Positions 28,720 to 37,365 of a DNA stretch of 64,000 nucleotides are shown here, piece by piece. The position numbers and the translations under genes were made by a program. The DNA is taken from positions 1 through 64,000 of the forward strand of contig CAIYYA010000249.1 of NCBI GenBank assembly GCA_903930255.1. Reading direction: 5' to 3'. The DNA is from an uncultured beta proteobacterium. Its GTDB lineage: Bacteria; Pseudomonadota; Gammaproteobacteria; Burkholderiales; Burkholderiaceae_C. The notes beneath the pieces are model-generated. The model made no database searches. It saw only the letters and a program-made list of their open reading frames with translations, and had not been told where the DNA came from. Position 1 is the stretch's first letter; each line of letters opens with the position of its first letter.

Positions 28720-29747
28720 GATTTAGCTCCTTCGTTCTTTTTCAATTGCAGCAATAGTATTTTTGAAATACTCAGCACCACGAAGGTAATGAAAAACAGC
28801 ACCAGCCCGAGGTACATCAGCGAGGCCTGGTGCAGACCTTCACCGGCTTCTGCGAATTCGTTGGCCAATGCCGAAGTAATGCTGTTGGCGGCCTGGAACA
28901 AGCTCAGAGAATCAAGCTGATTGAAGTTACCAATGACAAACGTGACAGCCATGGTTTCACCAATGGCACGCCCCAGACCTAACATGATGCCGCCAATGAC
29001 ACCGGTTTTGGTGTAGGGCAAGACAACCGTCGAAACAACTTCCCAGGTTGTCGCACCCAGGCCGTAGGCAGATTCTTTAAGCAAGGTTGGCGTGACTTCA
29101 AAAACATCGCGCATAACCGCAGCAATGAACGGAATGATCATGATGGCCAAAATAATGCCAGCCGACAAAATGCCAATGCCAACCGGCGGACCCGAAAATA
29201 AAGCGCCCAGATAAGGAACACCCGAAAACATGGCCTGCAAAGGCTGCTGAACATAAGTTGACAGCAAGGGGCCAAATACCAGCAAACCCCACATGCCATA
29301 GACAATCGAAGGGATCGCGGCCAGTAGCTCAATGGCGGTGCCCAAAGGTCGCTTCAGCCATGCTGGCGAAAGCTCGGTTAAAAACACCGCAATGCCAAAA
29401 CTCACCGGTACCGCAATCACCAAGGCAATCAGCGATGTCATCAGGGTGCCATAAATCATCACCAAACCGCCGAACTCCTGCTTCACCGGATCCCAAGTCG
29501 TGCTCGCCATAAAGCCAAGTCCATACTTTTCAATGGCTGGCCAGGCGCCCATCGTCAATGAAATCAAAATGGCAAACAGCAGGGCCAGGGTGATCAAGGC
29601 CGCCCCTTTTGCAGCCCAGGCAAACAAGCGATCCGCCAGAGGACCAGAACGAGCCGATTTATTAGTTGGTGGATTGGTCTTGACTCGTTCGAAAGACCGT
29701 TCAGATGCCTGGTTTGGCATCTGGCTCACCGATAAAGTGTTTGGCAC
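28716..29747 (-). CDS. pstC: phosphate ABC transporter permease PstC
   Basis: 343 aa. A ~40-residue polar N-terminus leads into six helices. [15 protein letters not shown] is the EAA loop and [16 protein letters not shown] the family signature. It forms the membrane channel with PstA. It sits 32 bp downstream of pstS. Confidence 0.95.
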   Translation of the reverse strand: MPNTLSVSQMPNQASERSFERVKTNPPTNKSARSGPLADRLFAWAAKGAALITLALLFAILISLTMGAWPAIEKYGLGFMASTTWDPVKQEFGGLVMIYGTLMTSLIALVIAVPVSFGIAVFLTELSPAWLKRPLGTAIELLAAIPSIVYGMWGLLVFGPLLSTYVQQPLQAMFSGVPYLGALFSGPPVGIGILSAGIILAIMIIPFIAAVMRDVFEVTPTLLKESAYGLGATTWEVVSTVVLPYTKTGVIGGIMLGLGRAIGETMAVTFVIGNFNQLDSLSLFQAANSITSALANEFAEAGEGLHQASLMYLGLVLFFITFVVLSISKILLLQLKKNEGAKS

Positions 29748-29779
29748 GCCCTGTCTCCTCTATTAAATGACTTGACGGC

Positions 29780-30823
29780 TTATTTCAGTGCGACTGGTTT
29801 GCCAGCTGCGTCGGTGGTGCTGCCCCAAACCTTCTCGATCGAAGCAATCACGTTGGCTGGCATTGGCACATAGTCCAGATCAGCCGCTGCTTTGCCGCCA
29901 TTTTTGAACGCCCAAGTGAAAAATTTGAAGGTCTCGGTCGCATTCGCGGGCTTGTCTTGCTTGACGTGCATCAGGATAAACGTTGCGGTAGAAATGGGCC
30001 ATGCGTTTTTACCAGGCTGGTCTGTGATCAACTGATAAAACGACTTGTTCCAGTCTGCGCCAGCAGCAGCCGCTTTGAATGCATCATCATCGGGGGCAAC
30101 AAACATACCGTCACGGTTTTTCATCAAGGTGTAAGTCATCTTGTTTTGTTTGACATACGAATACTCAACATAACCGATCGAATTGGGCAGCCGATTAACA
30201 AACGAAGCCACGCCTTCGTTGCCTTTGCCACCGGCACCCACTGGCCAGTTCACCGCAGTGCCTTCACCCACTTTGCTTTTCCACTCAGGGTGGACACGGC
30301 TCAAGTAATTGGTGAAGTTGAAGGTTGTGCCCGAACCATCGGCGCGACGCACCGGCGAAATGTCAGCCTCTGGCAGTGCCAAACCGGGATTCAGTGCCTT
30401 GATGGCAGCATCATTCCACTTGGTGATCTTGCCCAGATAAATGTCACCCAACACCTGGCCATCGAGTTTCATTTGGCCAGGAGCAATGCCCTTGACGTTA
30501 ATCACTGGAACCGTGCCACCGATGACGGTAGGAAACTGAAATTGACCTTTGGTTTTAAGCACTTCGTCAGTCAAAGGCATATCGGATGCACCAAAGTCAA
30601 CCGTTTTGGAATCGATTTGCTTGATGCCAGCGCCAGAACCGACCGATTGGTAGTTCACCTTGACACCCGTTGCTTTGTTGTAGTCAGCCGCCCATTTGGA
30701 ATACAACGGCGCCGGGAAACTGGCACCAGCACCCACAATTTCTTGTGCGCCGGCAAGACTCAAATAAGAACTGGCAAGCACTGCAGCTACGCTGATCGAA
30801 GAGACTTTGAAGCTAAATTTCAT
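29780..30823 (-). CDS. pstS: periplasmic phosphate-binding protein PstS
   Basis: 347 aa. A Sec signal ends near AGAQE; the mature protein starts with VGAGASFPAPLYSKW. SGAGIKQI, DFGASDMPL and RADGSGTTFNF are the phosphate-binding loops. It is the first gene of the pst-pho unit, preceded by a clear Pho box. Its leader has AGGAGAACC-like ribosome-binding sequence on the coding strand region just upstream. Confidence 0.96.
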   Translation of the reverse strand: MKFSFKVSSISVAAVLASSYLSLAGAQEIVGAGASFPAPLYSKWAADYNKATGVKVNYQSVGSGAGIKQIDSKTVDFGASDMPLTDEVLKTKGQFQFPTVIGGTVPVINVKGIAPGQMKLDGQVLGDIYLGKITKWNDAAIKALNPGLALPEADISPVRRADGSGTTFNFTNYLSRVHPEWKSKVGEGTAVNWPVGAGGKGNEGVASFVNRLPNSIGYVEYSYVKQNKMTYTLMKNRDGMFVAPDDDAFKAAAAGADWNKSFYQLITDQPGKNAWPISTATFILMHVKQDKPANATETFKFFTWAFKNGGKAAADLDYVPMPANVIASIEKVWGSTTDAAGKPVALK

Positions 30824-30884
30824 AGGAGAACCTTTTGTTAAATTAAAAAATTGTTCGTCAACCCTGCCAATGTAAGAACCTTGT

Positions 30885-30902
30885 GTGACAGCGATGTGAC
30901 AA
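30885..30902 (-). promoter_or_regulatory. Pho box of pstS
   Basis: The minus strand reads TTGTCAC-ATCG-CTGTCAC, two PhoB half sites 11 bp apart. Ten bases further lies TACATT (30869-30874), a good -10 position for a PhoB-activated promoter. Confidence 0.85.
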
Positions 30903-30940
30903 AGAGTGGGTTGTATAAAAATTTTTACAGAATTTTTTCG

Positions 30941-32803
30941 CTAGCGAGACGCATTCACCAAAATCGCGTCCCGCACATACAAGCCCTCGCCTGCGGTTTT
31001 TGCATCATGTTTAGCACGCGCAGCAACCGAAGCCACCTGCTCGGCTGTGGCAAATTCACAGCATGAAATTTTTACAGCGCCGATCGACAAAGTTGTTAGC
31101 GGAAAAAATCGCGGAACTCCATGTCGATCGTCGGCCTGAATGCCGCCTGCCAGGCGGGCCGATTCATCAAAAAGTGACACGGCCAGTTTGCCAAACTCGG
31201 CGATGATTTCTTGACATTGTGCTTGCCAGTTATCGCTTTGATACAAGATGATGAAATCATCGCCCCCGACATGTCCGACAAAATCGCGCTGCGGATCGCA
31301 ATGCGCGGAAATAATCCGTGCGACCAGCCGAATCATTTCATCACCTCGCCAATAGCCATATTGGTCGTTGAATGGTTTGAAGTTATTCAGATCGGCGTAG
31401 CAAGCAACAAACTCAGTGCCACTGCCCAAGAGTCGTTCAATATGTTGACTAATCGGAATATTGCCCGGTAAAAATGTCAATGGATTGGCGTGCCGAGCCA
31501 CCTCGATGCGCGTCTCGGTGACCGAGCGCACCAGTTGCTCTCCGGTTCCCAAGCCCACATAGCGGCCATTTTCTGTCACGATAAAACCATCGGACAGATA
31601 GCGCTGATCATCCGAGGTCAATATGCCGATCAGTTCATCGACGTTATGGTTGCGCTCAATCAAACGGGGCGCCAAATTGGCATGCACCAGACAATGCTTG
31701 CGCCCCCAAACTTCCCGGTAGTACAACTTGCTAAATTCATTCATGAATTGCGACCGGTTAATGATTCCAATCGGCCGAGTGCCGTCAACCACAGCGACCG
31801 CATGCAGTGTTTCATGCTGCAAGAACAGGCTTGCCAGCTCATCATTGGTGCTGCTAAGGCCAACGCAAGGGGCATCCAACACAGCCAGACGACTGAGCGA
31901 GCCAGCACTGGATGCGCGGCGCAGTTCCGGAAATACAGAAACGCGGCGATCACGCATCAGGCCAAGCACTTTTGCCTCGATATTTGCCAGTGGCATGACT
32001 TCGGGGCGACCCAAAAAATAGCCTTGACCATAGCTAATTCCCAAATCGCGCAAGACACGCATGTCACTCTCGTTCTCTATGCCTTCAGCCACCAGGTCGG
32101 TGTCAAAAATTGCGGCAATTTGTTGCAATGCCTGGATTGTTTTGAGTTTGTCGGCGTGCTGACTGATGTTTTTGGTGAAGTATTTGTCAATCTTCACATA
32201 TTCGGGTTTGAGTTGTGACCAAAGCCGCAAACTCGACCGACCATCGCCAAAGTCGTCCAAAGCGAGTGACACACCCACTGAGCGAATTTCTGCTACCACT
32301 TTTGCTAAGTGATCCATGTCGGCAACCCGTTCGTACTCGGTAATTTCAAGCACCAGCATTCTTGGCATGACACCAAAAGCACTGATGAGTTCGATCAGTG
32401 GCATGGAGCCACAGTGCTTGATGACCTGCACCAGAACCTCTGCACTGATGTTGACAAACAGACGGCCTGACTCACACAAATCACCCCAGCGCACCAGTGC
32501 CGCAGCAACACAGGTGTTCTCGAACTCGAAATTCAACTGCTCTCGGGCAGCAGCAGCTAACAAAAAATCGGGTGTGTGAAACGATGTATTGAGCGGCCCC
32601 CTGATCAACGCTTCATGTGAATGGATGGAAGCATCGGCCAGTGCAACAATCGGTTGAAATACCGGGTAAAGCGCGTTGCTGCGCAAAATTTTGGCCAGTG
32701 GCCCGGTGCCCTGACGCACGGCGAGCGAAGACACCACGCCAGGGATCGATTTGACGAAGAAGTTAGGGGTGATATTGAGCGCTTGCGCAGGTTGACTTGA
32801 CAT
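30941..32803 (-). CDS. EAL-CBS-GGDEF cyclic di-GMP protein
   Basis: 620 aa, cytoplasmic. The EAL domain is N-terminal (HEALIRGP near 63, LALDDFGDG, VAEGIEN), a CBS-like pair occupies ~310-440, and GGDEF is C-terminal (GGDDF near 512). EAL catalytic residues look largely present, so hydrolysis of c-di-GMP is possible; GGDDF departs mildly from GGDEF, so synthesis is uncertain. A Pho box about 150 bp upstream suggests control by PhoB, linking phosphate supply to c-di-GMP. It lies 117 bp upstream of pstS, on the same strand. Confidence 0.88.
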   Translation of the reverse strand: MSSQPAQALNITPNFFVKSIPGVVSSLAVRQGTGPLAKILRSNALYPVFQPIVALADASIHSHEALIRGPLNTSFHTPDFLLAAAAREQLNFEFENTCVAAALVRWGDLCESGRLFVNISAEVLVQVIKHCGSMPLIELISAFGVMPRMLVLEITEYERVADMDHLAKVVAEIRSVGVSLALDDFGDGRSSLRLWSQLKPEYVKIDKYFTKNISQHADKLKTIQALQQIAAIFDTDLVAEGIENESDMRVLRDLGISYGQGYFLGRPEVMPLANIEAKVLGLMRDRRVSVFPELRRASSAGSLSRLAVLDAPCVGLSSTNDELASLFLQHETLHAVAVVDGTRPIGIINRSQFMNEFSKLYYREVWGRKHCLVHANLAPRLIERNHNVDELIGILTSDDQRYLSDGFIVTENGRYVGLGTGEQLVRSVTETRIEVARHANPLTFLPGNIPISQHIERLLGSGTEFVACYADLNNFKPFNDQYGYWRGDEMIRLVARIISAHCDPQRDFVGHVGGDDFIILYQSDNWQAQCQEIIAEFGKLAVSLFDESARLAGGIQADDRHGVPRFFPLTTLSIGAVKISCCEFATAEQVASVAARAKHDAKTAGEGLYVRDAILVNASR

Positions 32804-32953
32804 CGCTTCTTTCTTGCAGTTTTAAGCGCCATACAGCACCAGAGTTGTCGGCTCAAGTTTCAGAAAATTCGATCTGAACAGCACAAACTCCCGGTTTTCG
32901 GTAATGCACCAACAGATGCGTTATCAGCGGAAATTTAACAATAAACACTCAAT

Positions 32954-32971
32954 GTGTCAGCCTCATGACAA
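32954..32971 (-). promoter_or_regulatory. Pho box upstream of the EAL-GGDEF gene
   Basis: The minus strand reads TTGTCAT-GAGG-CTGACAC, 11-bp spacing, and TATTGT lies ten bases downstream as a -10. The leader to the ATG at 32803 would be about 130 nt. Confidence 0.65.
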
Positions 32972-33098
32972 AGCAAAGAAATCCAACCCATTCGTTAAGA
33001 AAAATAGTCGAAATTTGCTGTTTGAACCCATCATTTAGCTGGTGTTTTTAATTCAACCGTATAAACTGTATACCTCGTTTAATTAAAGGAAACTTATC

Positions 33099-33539
33099 AT
33101 GGATAGCACCGAAGTCAAAGCCAGCCCAAGCAGCAGCATCGCACCTGCGGAAAAAGCGCAAACAACCCCAGTCGCTGAAAAAATTGCAGTCAAAACCCCA
33201 GCCAAACAGCCCGCCAAAGCAGCGCCCAAAGTAAGCAGCAAAGCAGCATCCAAAACACCCGTCAAAGCAGCGGTCAAAGCAGCGCCAAAGGTGAAAGCAG
33301 AAAAACCTTTGAAAGAAAAGAAAGCCAAGTTGGTGCGTGACAGCTTCACCATTCCAAAAGCTGAATACGTTGTATTGGATGAATTGAAGTTACGCGCAGG
33401 CAAATTGTCTCGCCAAGTCAAGAAAAGTGAGCTGATCCGGGCAGGCGTCAAAGCACTGGCAGCCATGTCCGATAGCGTCTTCATGGCTGCATTGAAAGTC
33501 GTGCCAGCCATCAAAACTGGCCGACCAAGCAAGGAATGA
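33099..33539 (+). CDS. histone H1-like Ala/Lys/Pro-rich protein
   Basis: 146 aa. The first ~80 residues are a low-complexity Lys/Ala/Pro tail with PVKAA- and PAKAA-like repeats. The C-terminal half (KLVRDSFTIPKAEYVVLDEL ... KKSELIRAGVKAL ... IKTGRPSKE) looks like a conserved folded module seen in Burkholderiales, perhaps a ribbon-helix-helix-like DNA-binding unit. A nucleoid role is inferred from composition. AAAGGAAAC precedes the ATG. A GTATA-5-TATAC inverted repeat lies at 33059-33073 in the promoter region. Confidence 0.8.
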   Translation: MDSTEVKASPSSSIAPAEKAQTTPVAEKIAVKTPAKQPAKAAPKVSSKAASKTPVKAAVKAAPKVKAEKPLKEKKAKLVRDSFTIPKAEYVVLDELKLRAGKLSRQVKKSELIRAGVKALAAMSDSVFMAALKVVPAIKTGRPSKE

Positions 33540-33577
33540 GCGTTTGCAGGCAGCCTCAGACGGTTGTTTGCATCCAT

Positions 33578-34438
33578 TCAAGCTGTAATAGCCTCTTTGC
33601 TGTGTGATGGCACGTGGGTTGAATACACAGGCGCCCACTGCACCAACTCCAGACGACCATCAAAATGCTCAACCAAAGCAGTGCAGCTCTCAACCCAATC
33701 ACCATCATTGCAATAAAGAATGCCGTTGATGGTGCGCATTTCGGCGCGGTGAATGTGCCCGCACACAACGCCCTGATGGCCTCGGCGACGCGCTTCATTG
33801 GCCACGGCTTCTTCAAAGTCAGTCACATACATCAGCGCTTTTTTCACCCTTTGTTTCAGGTAAGCTGAAAGCGACCAATAGGGCAAACCGAGTTTCGCGC
33901 GCCAATGGTTCAGGTGCCGATTGAGTTTGAGTGTGAATTCATACAGGTTATCGCCCAAATATGCGAGCCACTTCGCGCACTGAATGACACCGTCAAAATA
34001 ATCGCCATGTGTAACCCAAAGCTGGCGGCCATCAGCGGTTGTGTGGATGGCATCAGTCAGCACATCAATACCGCCAAACTGGTGTCCGACGAAATGACGT
34101 GCAAATTCATCGTGATTGCCTGGCACATAGATCACCTGACACCCCTTGCGAGCGCGACGCAGCAGTTTTTGCACCACATCGTTGTGTGACTGTGGCCAAT
34201 ACCAACCACGGCGCAATTGCCAGCCGTCCACAATATCGCCGGCCAAATAGAGAAATTCGCTGGGGTGATTTTTCAAAAAATCCATCAAGGCGTCGGCTTG
34301 ACAGCCAGGTGTGCCCAAGTGCAGATCCGAAATAAAAATTGATCGGTATTGCTGCGCGACTGCGTCTTCTGTGTCTGGCTCGCTGGCCGTCTCGGCAGCA
34401 ACATTCCAAGGCCCCATGGCTTGGAAAGCCGCTCGCAT
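33578..34438 (-). CDS. plcP: PlcP-type metallophosphoesterase (phospholipase C candidate)
   Basis: 286 aa, calcineurin-like. Metal-binding motifs are FISDLHLGT, LAGDIVDGW, VPGNHDE and CGHIHRAEM. The signature YWPQSHNDVVQKLLRRARKG is shared, as I recall it, with the family often annotated UDP-2,3-diacylglucosamine diphosphatase that includes Sinorhizobium PlcP, which cleaves phospholipids during phosphate starvation. The ATG at 34438 overlaps the olsB stop (TGATG), so the two are coupled behind a tandem Pho box; this favours PlcP over LpxH. The track start at 34531 lies inside olsB. Confidence 0.78.
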   Translation of the reverse strand: MRAAFQAMGPWNVAAETASEPDTEDAVAQQYRSIFISDLHLGTPGCQADALMDFLKNHPSEFLYLAGDIVDGWQLRRGWYWPQSHNDVVQKLLRRARKGCQVIYVPGNHDEFARHFVGHQFGGIDVLTDAIHTTADGRQLWVTHGDYFDGVIQCAKWLAYLGDNLYEFTLKLNRHLNHWRAKLGLPYWSLSAYLKQRVKKALMYVTDFEEAVANEARRRGHQGVVCGHIHRAEMRTINGILYCNDGDWVESCTALVEHFDGRLELVQWAPVYSTHVPSHSKEAITA

Positions 34439-35286
34439 CAGGCACCCAAAAAGTGTTTGCGATAACGCGGTGGCAAATCGCCAATGCGCATCAGCATGGG
34501 TAAATCTGCCGTATTGAAATCCGGATCCCAAGCGGGTGCGCCCAGCACTTTGGCGCCCAAACGCAAATAACCCTTGATCAGAGCGGGTGGCTCTACGTCT
34601 AAAGTTGCATCGAGTTGTTCCACCGGCAAGGCCAGGCGCGGACGCACATGGAATTCAATCCCAGCGAGATGGCTGGTCTGCAGTTGGCGCCAAATACTCG
34701 CCGCCACATCGCCGCTGACGATGCCGTTGTGCAACATGGGAATGCTGGCGCAACCAATCATGGTGTCGAGCTTGTTGCGCACCATAAACTCAGCCAACGC
34801 GCCCCACAGCGCCATGATGACACCCCCATGGCGATAGTTGGGATGCACGCAACTGCGCCCGAGTTCGACCATGCGCTCACGCAGACTGCGCAAACGGGTT
34901 AAATCAAACTCGAGGTCGCTGTAAGTGCTGCCCACTCGCTTGGCTTGGGCAGGTGTGAGAAGCCGGTATGTGCCCACCACTTGCTGGCTAATCTGGTCAC
35001 GCACCAGCAAATGCTCGCAATAGTCATCAAAGAAATCAACATCGTGATCCGGGATTGATGTGCTCAAACGTGCGCCCATTTCCTGCGCGAAAACCTGGTA
35101 TCTCAGGTGCTGTGCCTGGCGAATTTCGTCCGCATGTCGAGCCCACGAAACCGTGAGACCGCTGCGCTCCATTTGCGGGACCAACGGCTCACTGGCTCCT
35201 TGGAAATGTGTAAAAGGTCGATGAAGTGACCCCCGAGGCATCGACACCAGAGACACCGGAAATGTAGGGTTAGGCAGTTCTTTCAT
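34438..35286 (-). CDS. olsB: OlsB-type ornithine N-acyltransferase
   Basis: 282 aa GNAT-fold protein of the hemolysin-like acyltransferase group. LRYQVFAQEMGA, DYCEHLLVRD, VGTYRLL, VELGRSCVHPNYRHGGVI and MIGCASIPM match OlsB-type enzymes, which make lyso-ornithine lipid from ornithine and 3-hydroxyacyl-ACP. The tandem Pho box ~58 bp upstream and translational coupling to a PlcP-like lipase fit phosphorus-free lipid synthesis under phosphate limitation. Another N-acyltransferase role in the same superfamily cannot be excluded. Confidence 0.8.
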   Translation of the reverse strand: MKELPNPTFPVSLVSMPRGSLHRPFTHFQGASEPLVPQMERSGLTVSWARHADEIRQAQHLRYQVFAQEMGARLSTSIPDHDVDFFDDYCEHLLVRDQISQQVVGTYRLLTPAQAKRVGSTYSDLEFDLTRLRSLRERMVELGRSCVHPNYRHGGVIMALWGALAEFMVRNKLDTMIGCASIPMLHNGIVSGDVAASIWRQLQTSHLAGIEFHVRPRLALPVEQLDATLDVEPPALIKGYLRLGAKVLGAPAWDPDFNTADLPMLMRIGDLPPRYRKHFLGA

Positions 35287-35343
35287 TATTTTTCCTTTAT
35301 TCAGTTAAGGACTGGACTTACCCCCTGATGTTGCTGTGCCTTC

Positions 35344-35383
35344 ATGACGCTCTGATGGCGTCTTTATGGCATTTTGGTGACAC
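35344..35383 (-). promoter_or_regulatory. tandem Pho boxes of olsB-plcP (four half sites)
   Basis: On the minus strand GTGTCAC, ATGCCAT, ACGCCAT and GCGTCAT start exactly 11 bp apart, i.e. two adjacent PhoB dimer sites. CAACAT lies ten bases beyond the last one as a possible -10. Confidence 0.75.
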
Positions 35384-35387
35384 CTCT

Positions 35388-36140
35388 TTAAGCGTTGTCA
35401 AGCCACTGCCGCACCTGTTCAATTACCCAGGGAGCCGCGTCTAGCGGCAGGTCATGCCCGGCAGTGGGATGCAGTCGCAGGGCACATTGCCAATGCTCTG
35501 CCAGCACCTTGGAACAATGGACATTGACCAATTGGTCAGCCTCGCTGGCCAGCAACAAAACGCGCGCAACGCAGCGATCGGGTGTTGCACAAAATCGTGC
35601 GGCAGCAATCAATTGACGAAACGCATTGGCACGCGAAACTGGATGCGCTTGGCGTAATGCCAGCCATTGCGACAGCACGTCGCCATGAGCATGCTGCGTT
35701 GTCATGCGCAAAATAGCGCTTTCCCATTGTTGCGCCGATGTATCCAGCAGGATCAGTTTCAACAGGGTGATGTAATTGGGGCTGCGCAGCCGTTCATAAA
35801 ATGGACTAAATGGGCGCATGCTGGTGTTGATAAGAACATGCGCAGTGACCTCGTGCGGATAGACTTGCGCCCACGCTACAACCACCATGGCACCTAATGA
35901 CATGGCCAAAAAGTGATACGGTGGCGCAACACTTTGCGCCTTCAGTTGCTGTCGACAATGTTCCAGCATGACCTGCACAGACACCGGGCTGCGCTGCTGG
36001 AACAGCTGGCCGTTGCCGGGCAAGTCCAGAGCCGTCACCCGGCTAGCAGGCATTGCTTGCTCAAACTGCGTCAAAAATTCGCCCCAATGGCCACTTTCGC
36101 GCGTCAGCCCGCGTAGCAATATCCAGTTGTGTTGGTGCAT
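35388..36140 (-). CDS. alpha/beta hydrolase
   Basis: 250 aa. The nucleophile elbow is AMSLGAM (Ser near 83) and the late GHDLPLDAAPW supplies the catalytic His; LLLASEADQLV is the acid region. Substrate is unknown. It is translationally coupled to the M14 peptidase gene (TGATG at 36138-36142), so the two likely act together. It ends just before the olsB promoter, on the same strand. Confidence 0.8.
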   Translation of the reverse strand: MHQHNWILLRGLTRESGHWGEFLTQFEQAMPASRVTALDLPGNGQLFQQRSPVSVQVMLEHCRQQLKAQSVAPPYHFLAMSLGAMVVVAWAQVYPHEVTAHVLINTSMRPFSPFYERLRSPNYITLLKLILLDTSAQQWESAILRMTTQHAHGDVLSQWLALRQAHPVSRANAFRQLIAAARFCATPDRCVARVLLLASEADQLVNVHCSKVLAEHWQCALRLHPTAGHDLPLDAAPWVIEQVRQWLDNA

Positions 36141-37153
36141 CAGTACCAGTCTTCCAAAGCTTGCACATGCTGTTGTGCGCGGGCTTCATGGCTGGGCAGC
36201 CACAGATGATGGCCACAGGCTGCGCGCGAAAGAAAATCAAGCAGCAGTTGATGCTGTCGCAGCACCCGCTGTTGGCGATGCTCGATCAAGGGGTTAAAAA
36301 TGCCGTGACGTGAAAACAATTGCCGTGGATTTTTCTTCACCCACAACCAAGAACCCATCTCCAGCGTTAAAGGCAAAAAAATTCGCTCGGCATGCTGACT
36401 TGCTTGCAAATACAAATAGTCCCATACATCGCCATGCGCCAGGTACTGAAGACTTTGCGGCTCAATGATGTAGCGATGATGACTATGCGACTGCACAAAA
36501 ATGCTTTTCAAAGCATGCATCTCTGCCAAATGCGAAATTGGCGCCCGGGTATGTGCAAACGGAAACCAGATGCGGTCGCTGGTGCCAAAACCCGAATGGC
36601 AATCCACGCTCAGACTGAATTTGCGCGACAGTAGTTCGGTGCTCACTACTTCGCACAAAGCCTGATTCTCAAGTTCCATGGCTTTGTTTTTAAGACCCCG
36701 GTACCAAGGTAACCCGGCACTAAAACGCTGACCTCCGACTAAAAATGGCACTTGCTCACGCGCCTCAACTGGTGCGTTTCGCATCAAATCAACACCCAAA
36801 GGATTGGCACGCGTACCCATTGCCATGCCGCCCGGGTTGACGATCGGCATAAAAACGAGACGCACAGATTCAAGCTGACTGCGCAGGCTGCTGTCCCATT
36901 GAAGGCGCATCACCAGGCTTTGCAAATAGGCGATCACCACGCCTGCGCCGATGCGCTCAAGCCCGTGAACACCACCGAAATAGCCAACTGCTGGCACATC
37001 GGGTGAGTCGCTCCCCAAAGTGATCACATGCACCGGGTAAGTTTCACCATTGGGCAAATTGACCACACAGGCAACACGTGCCTGCAACCAACCATCGCCC
37101 AGTTCAATGATGCGCTCCAGAGCGACGAGTTCAGGCAACTTGGATTGATTCAC
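36140..37153 (-). CDS. M14-family zinc carboxypeptidase-like protein
   Basis: 337 aa. GGVHGLERIG gives the HxxE zinc pair and DCHSGFG the third ligand, as in M14/succinylglutamate desuccinylase-like enzymes; TLEMGSW may carry the catalytic Glu. No signal peptide is visible, so it is probably cytoplasmic. Coupled to an alpha/beta hydrolase, it may form a small deacylation or amide-hydrolysis module. The nearby Pho box points the other way and is unlikely to drive it. Confidence 0.8.
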   Translation of the reverse strand: MNQSKLPELVALERIIELGDGWLQARVACVVNLPNGETYPVHVITLGSDSPDVPAVGYFGGVHGLERIGAGVVIAYLQSLVMRLQWDSSLRSQLESVRLVFMPIVNPGGMAMGTRANPLGVDLMRNAPVEAREQVPFLVGGQRFSAGLPWYRGLKNKAMELENQALCEVVSTELLSRKFSLSVDCHSGFGTSDRIWFPFAHTRAPISHLAEMHALKSIFVQSHSHHRYIIEPQSLQYLAHGDVWDYLYLQASQHAERIFLPLTLEMGSWLWVKKNPRQLFSRHGIFNPLIEHRQQRVLRQHQLLLDFLSRAACGHHLWLPSHEARAQQHVQALEDWY

Positions 37154-37159
37154 AATGGC

Positions 37160-37177
37160 TTGTCACACCGTTGTCAT
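37160..37177 (+). promoter_or_regulatory. Pho box reading toward a 39-codon ORF
   Basis: TTGTCAC-ACCG-TTGTCAT on the plus strand is as good as the pstS site. TAACGT lies ten bases downstream, with TATAGC slightly nearer. The only plus-strand reading frame it can serve is the short ORF at 37225. Confidence 0.7.
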
Positions 37178-37224
37178 GGGTTATAGCTAACGTGAACATT
37201 TTCACGATTCAACGCTTACCAACC

Positions 37225-37344
37225 ATGTGGCACAAATCTGTTTTATTTCGATTAATCACCATTTCTGCTTGCCTGGCTTGGGGTTTTCTTGAGTTTCTTG
37301 CTTTGCAGCGCGCACGTTTTGCCTTCCGCCGTCTGAATCAATAG
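37225..37344 (+). CDS. small hydrophobic protein behind a Pho box (39 aa)
   Basis: ATG at 37225 opens MWHKSVLFRLITISACLAWG and ends ALQRARFAFRRLNQ, TAG at 37342-37344. It has a basic start, one short membrane helix (LITISACLAWGFLEFLAL) and a strongly basic tail, the layout of a small inner-membrane protein. It is below the ORF-track cut-off. A Pho box and -10 place the probable transcript start near 37200. No clear Shine-Dalgarno sequence is seen, and no family is recognised with confidence. Confidence 0.5.
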   Translation: MWHKSVLFRLITISACLAWGFLEFLALQRARFAFRRLNQ

Positions 37345-37365
37345 CGGCCGGTTGCAAATTTTCAA

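Noticed and set aside
33120-33330. Short-period Lys/Ala/Pro codon repeats resembling a CRISPR or minisatellite
   Set aside because: They are irregular coding repeats of a histone-like tail, without conserved spacers or palindromes.
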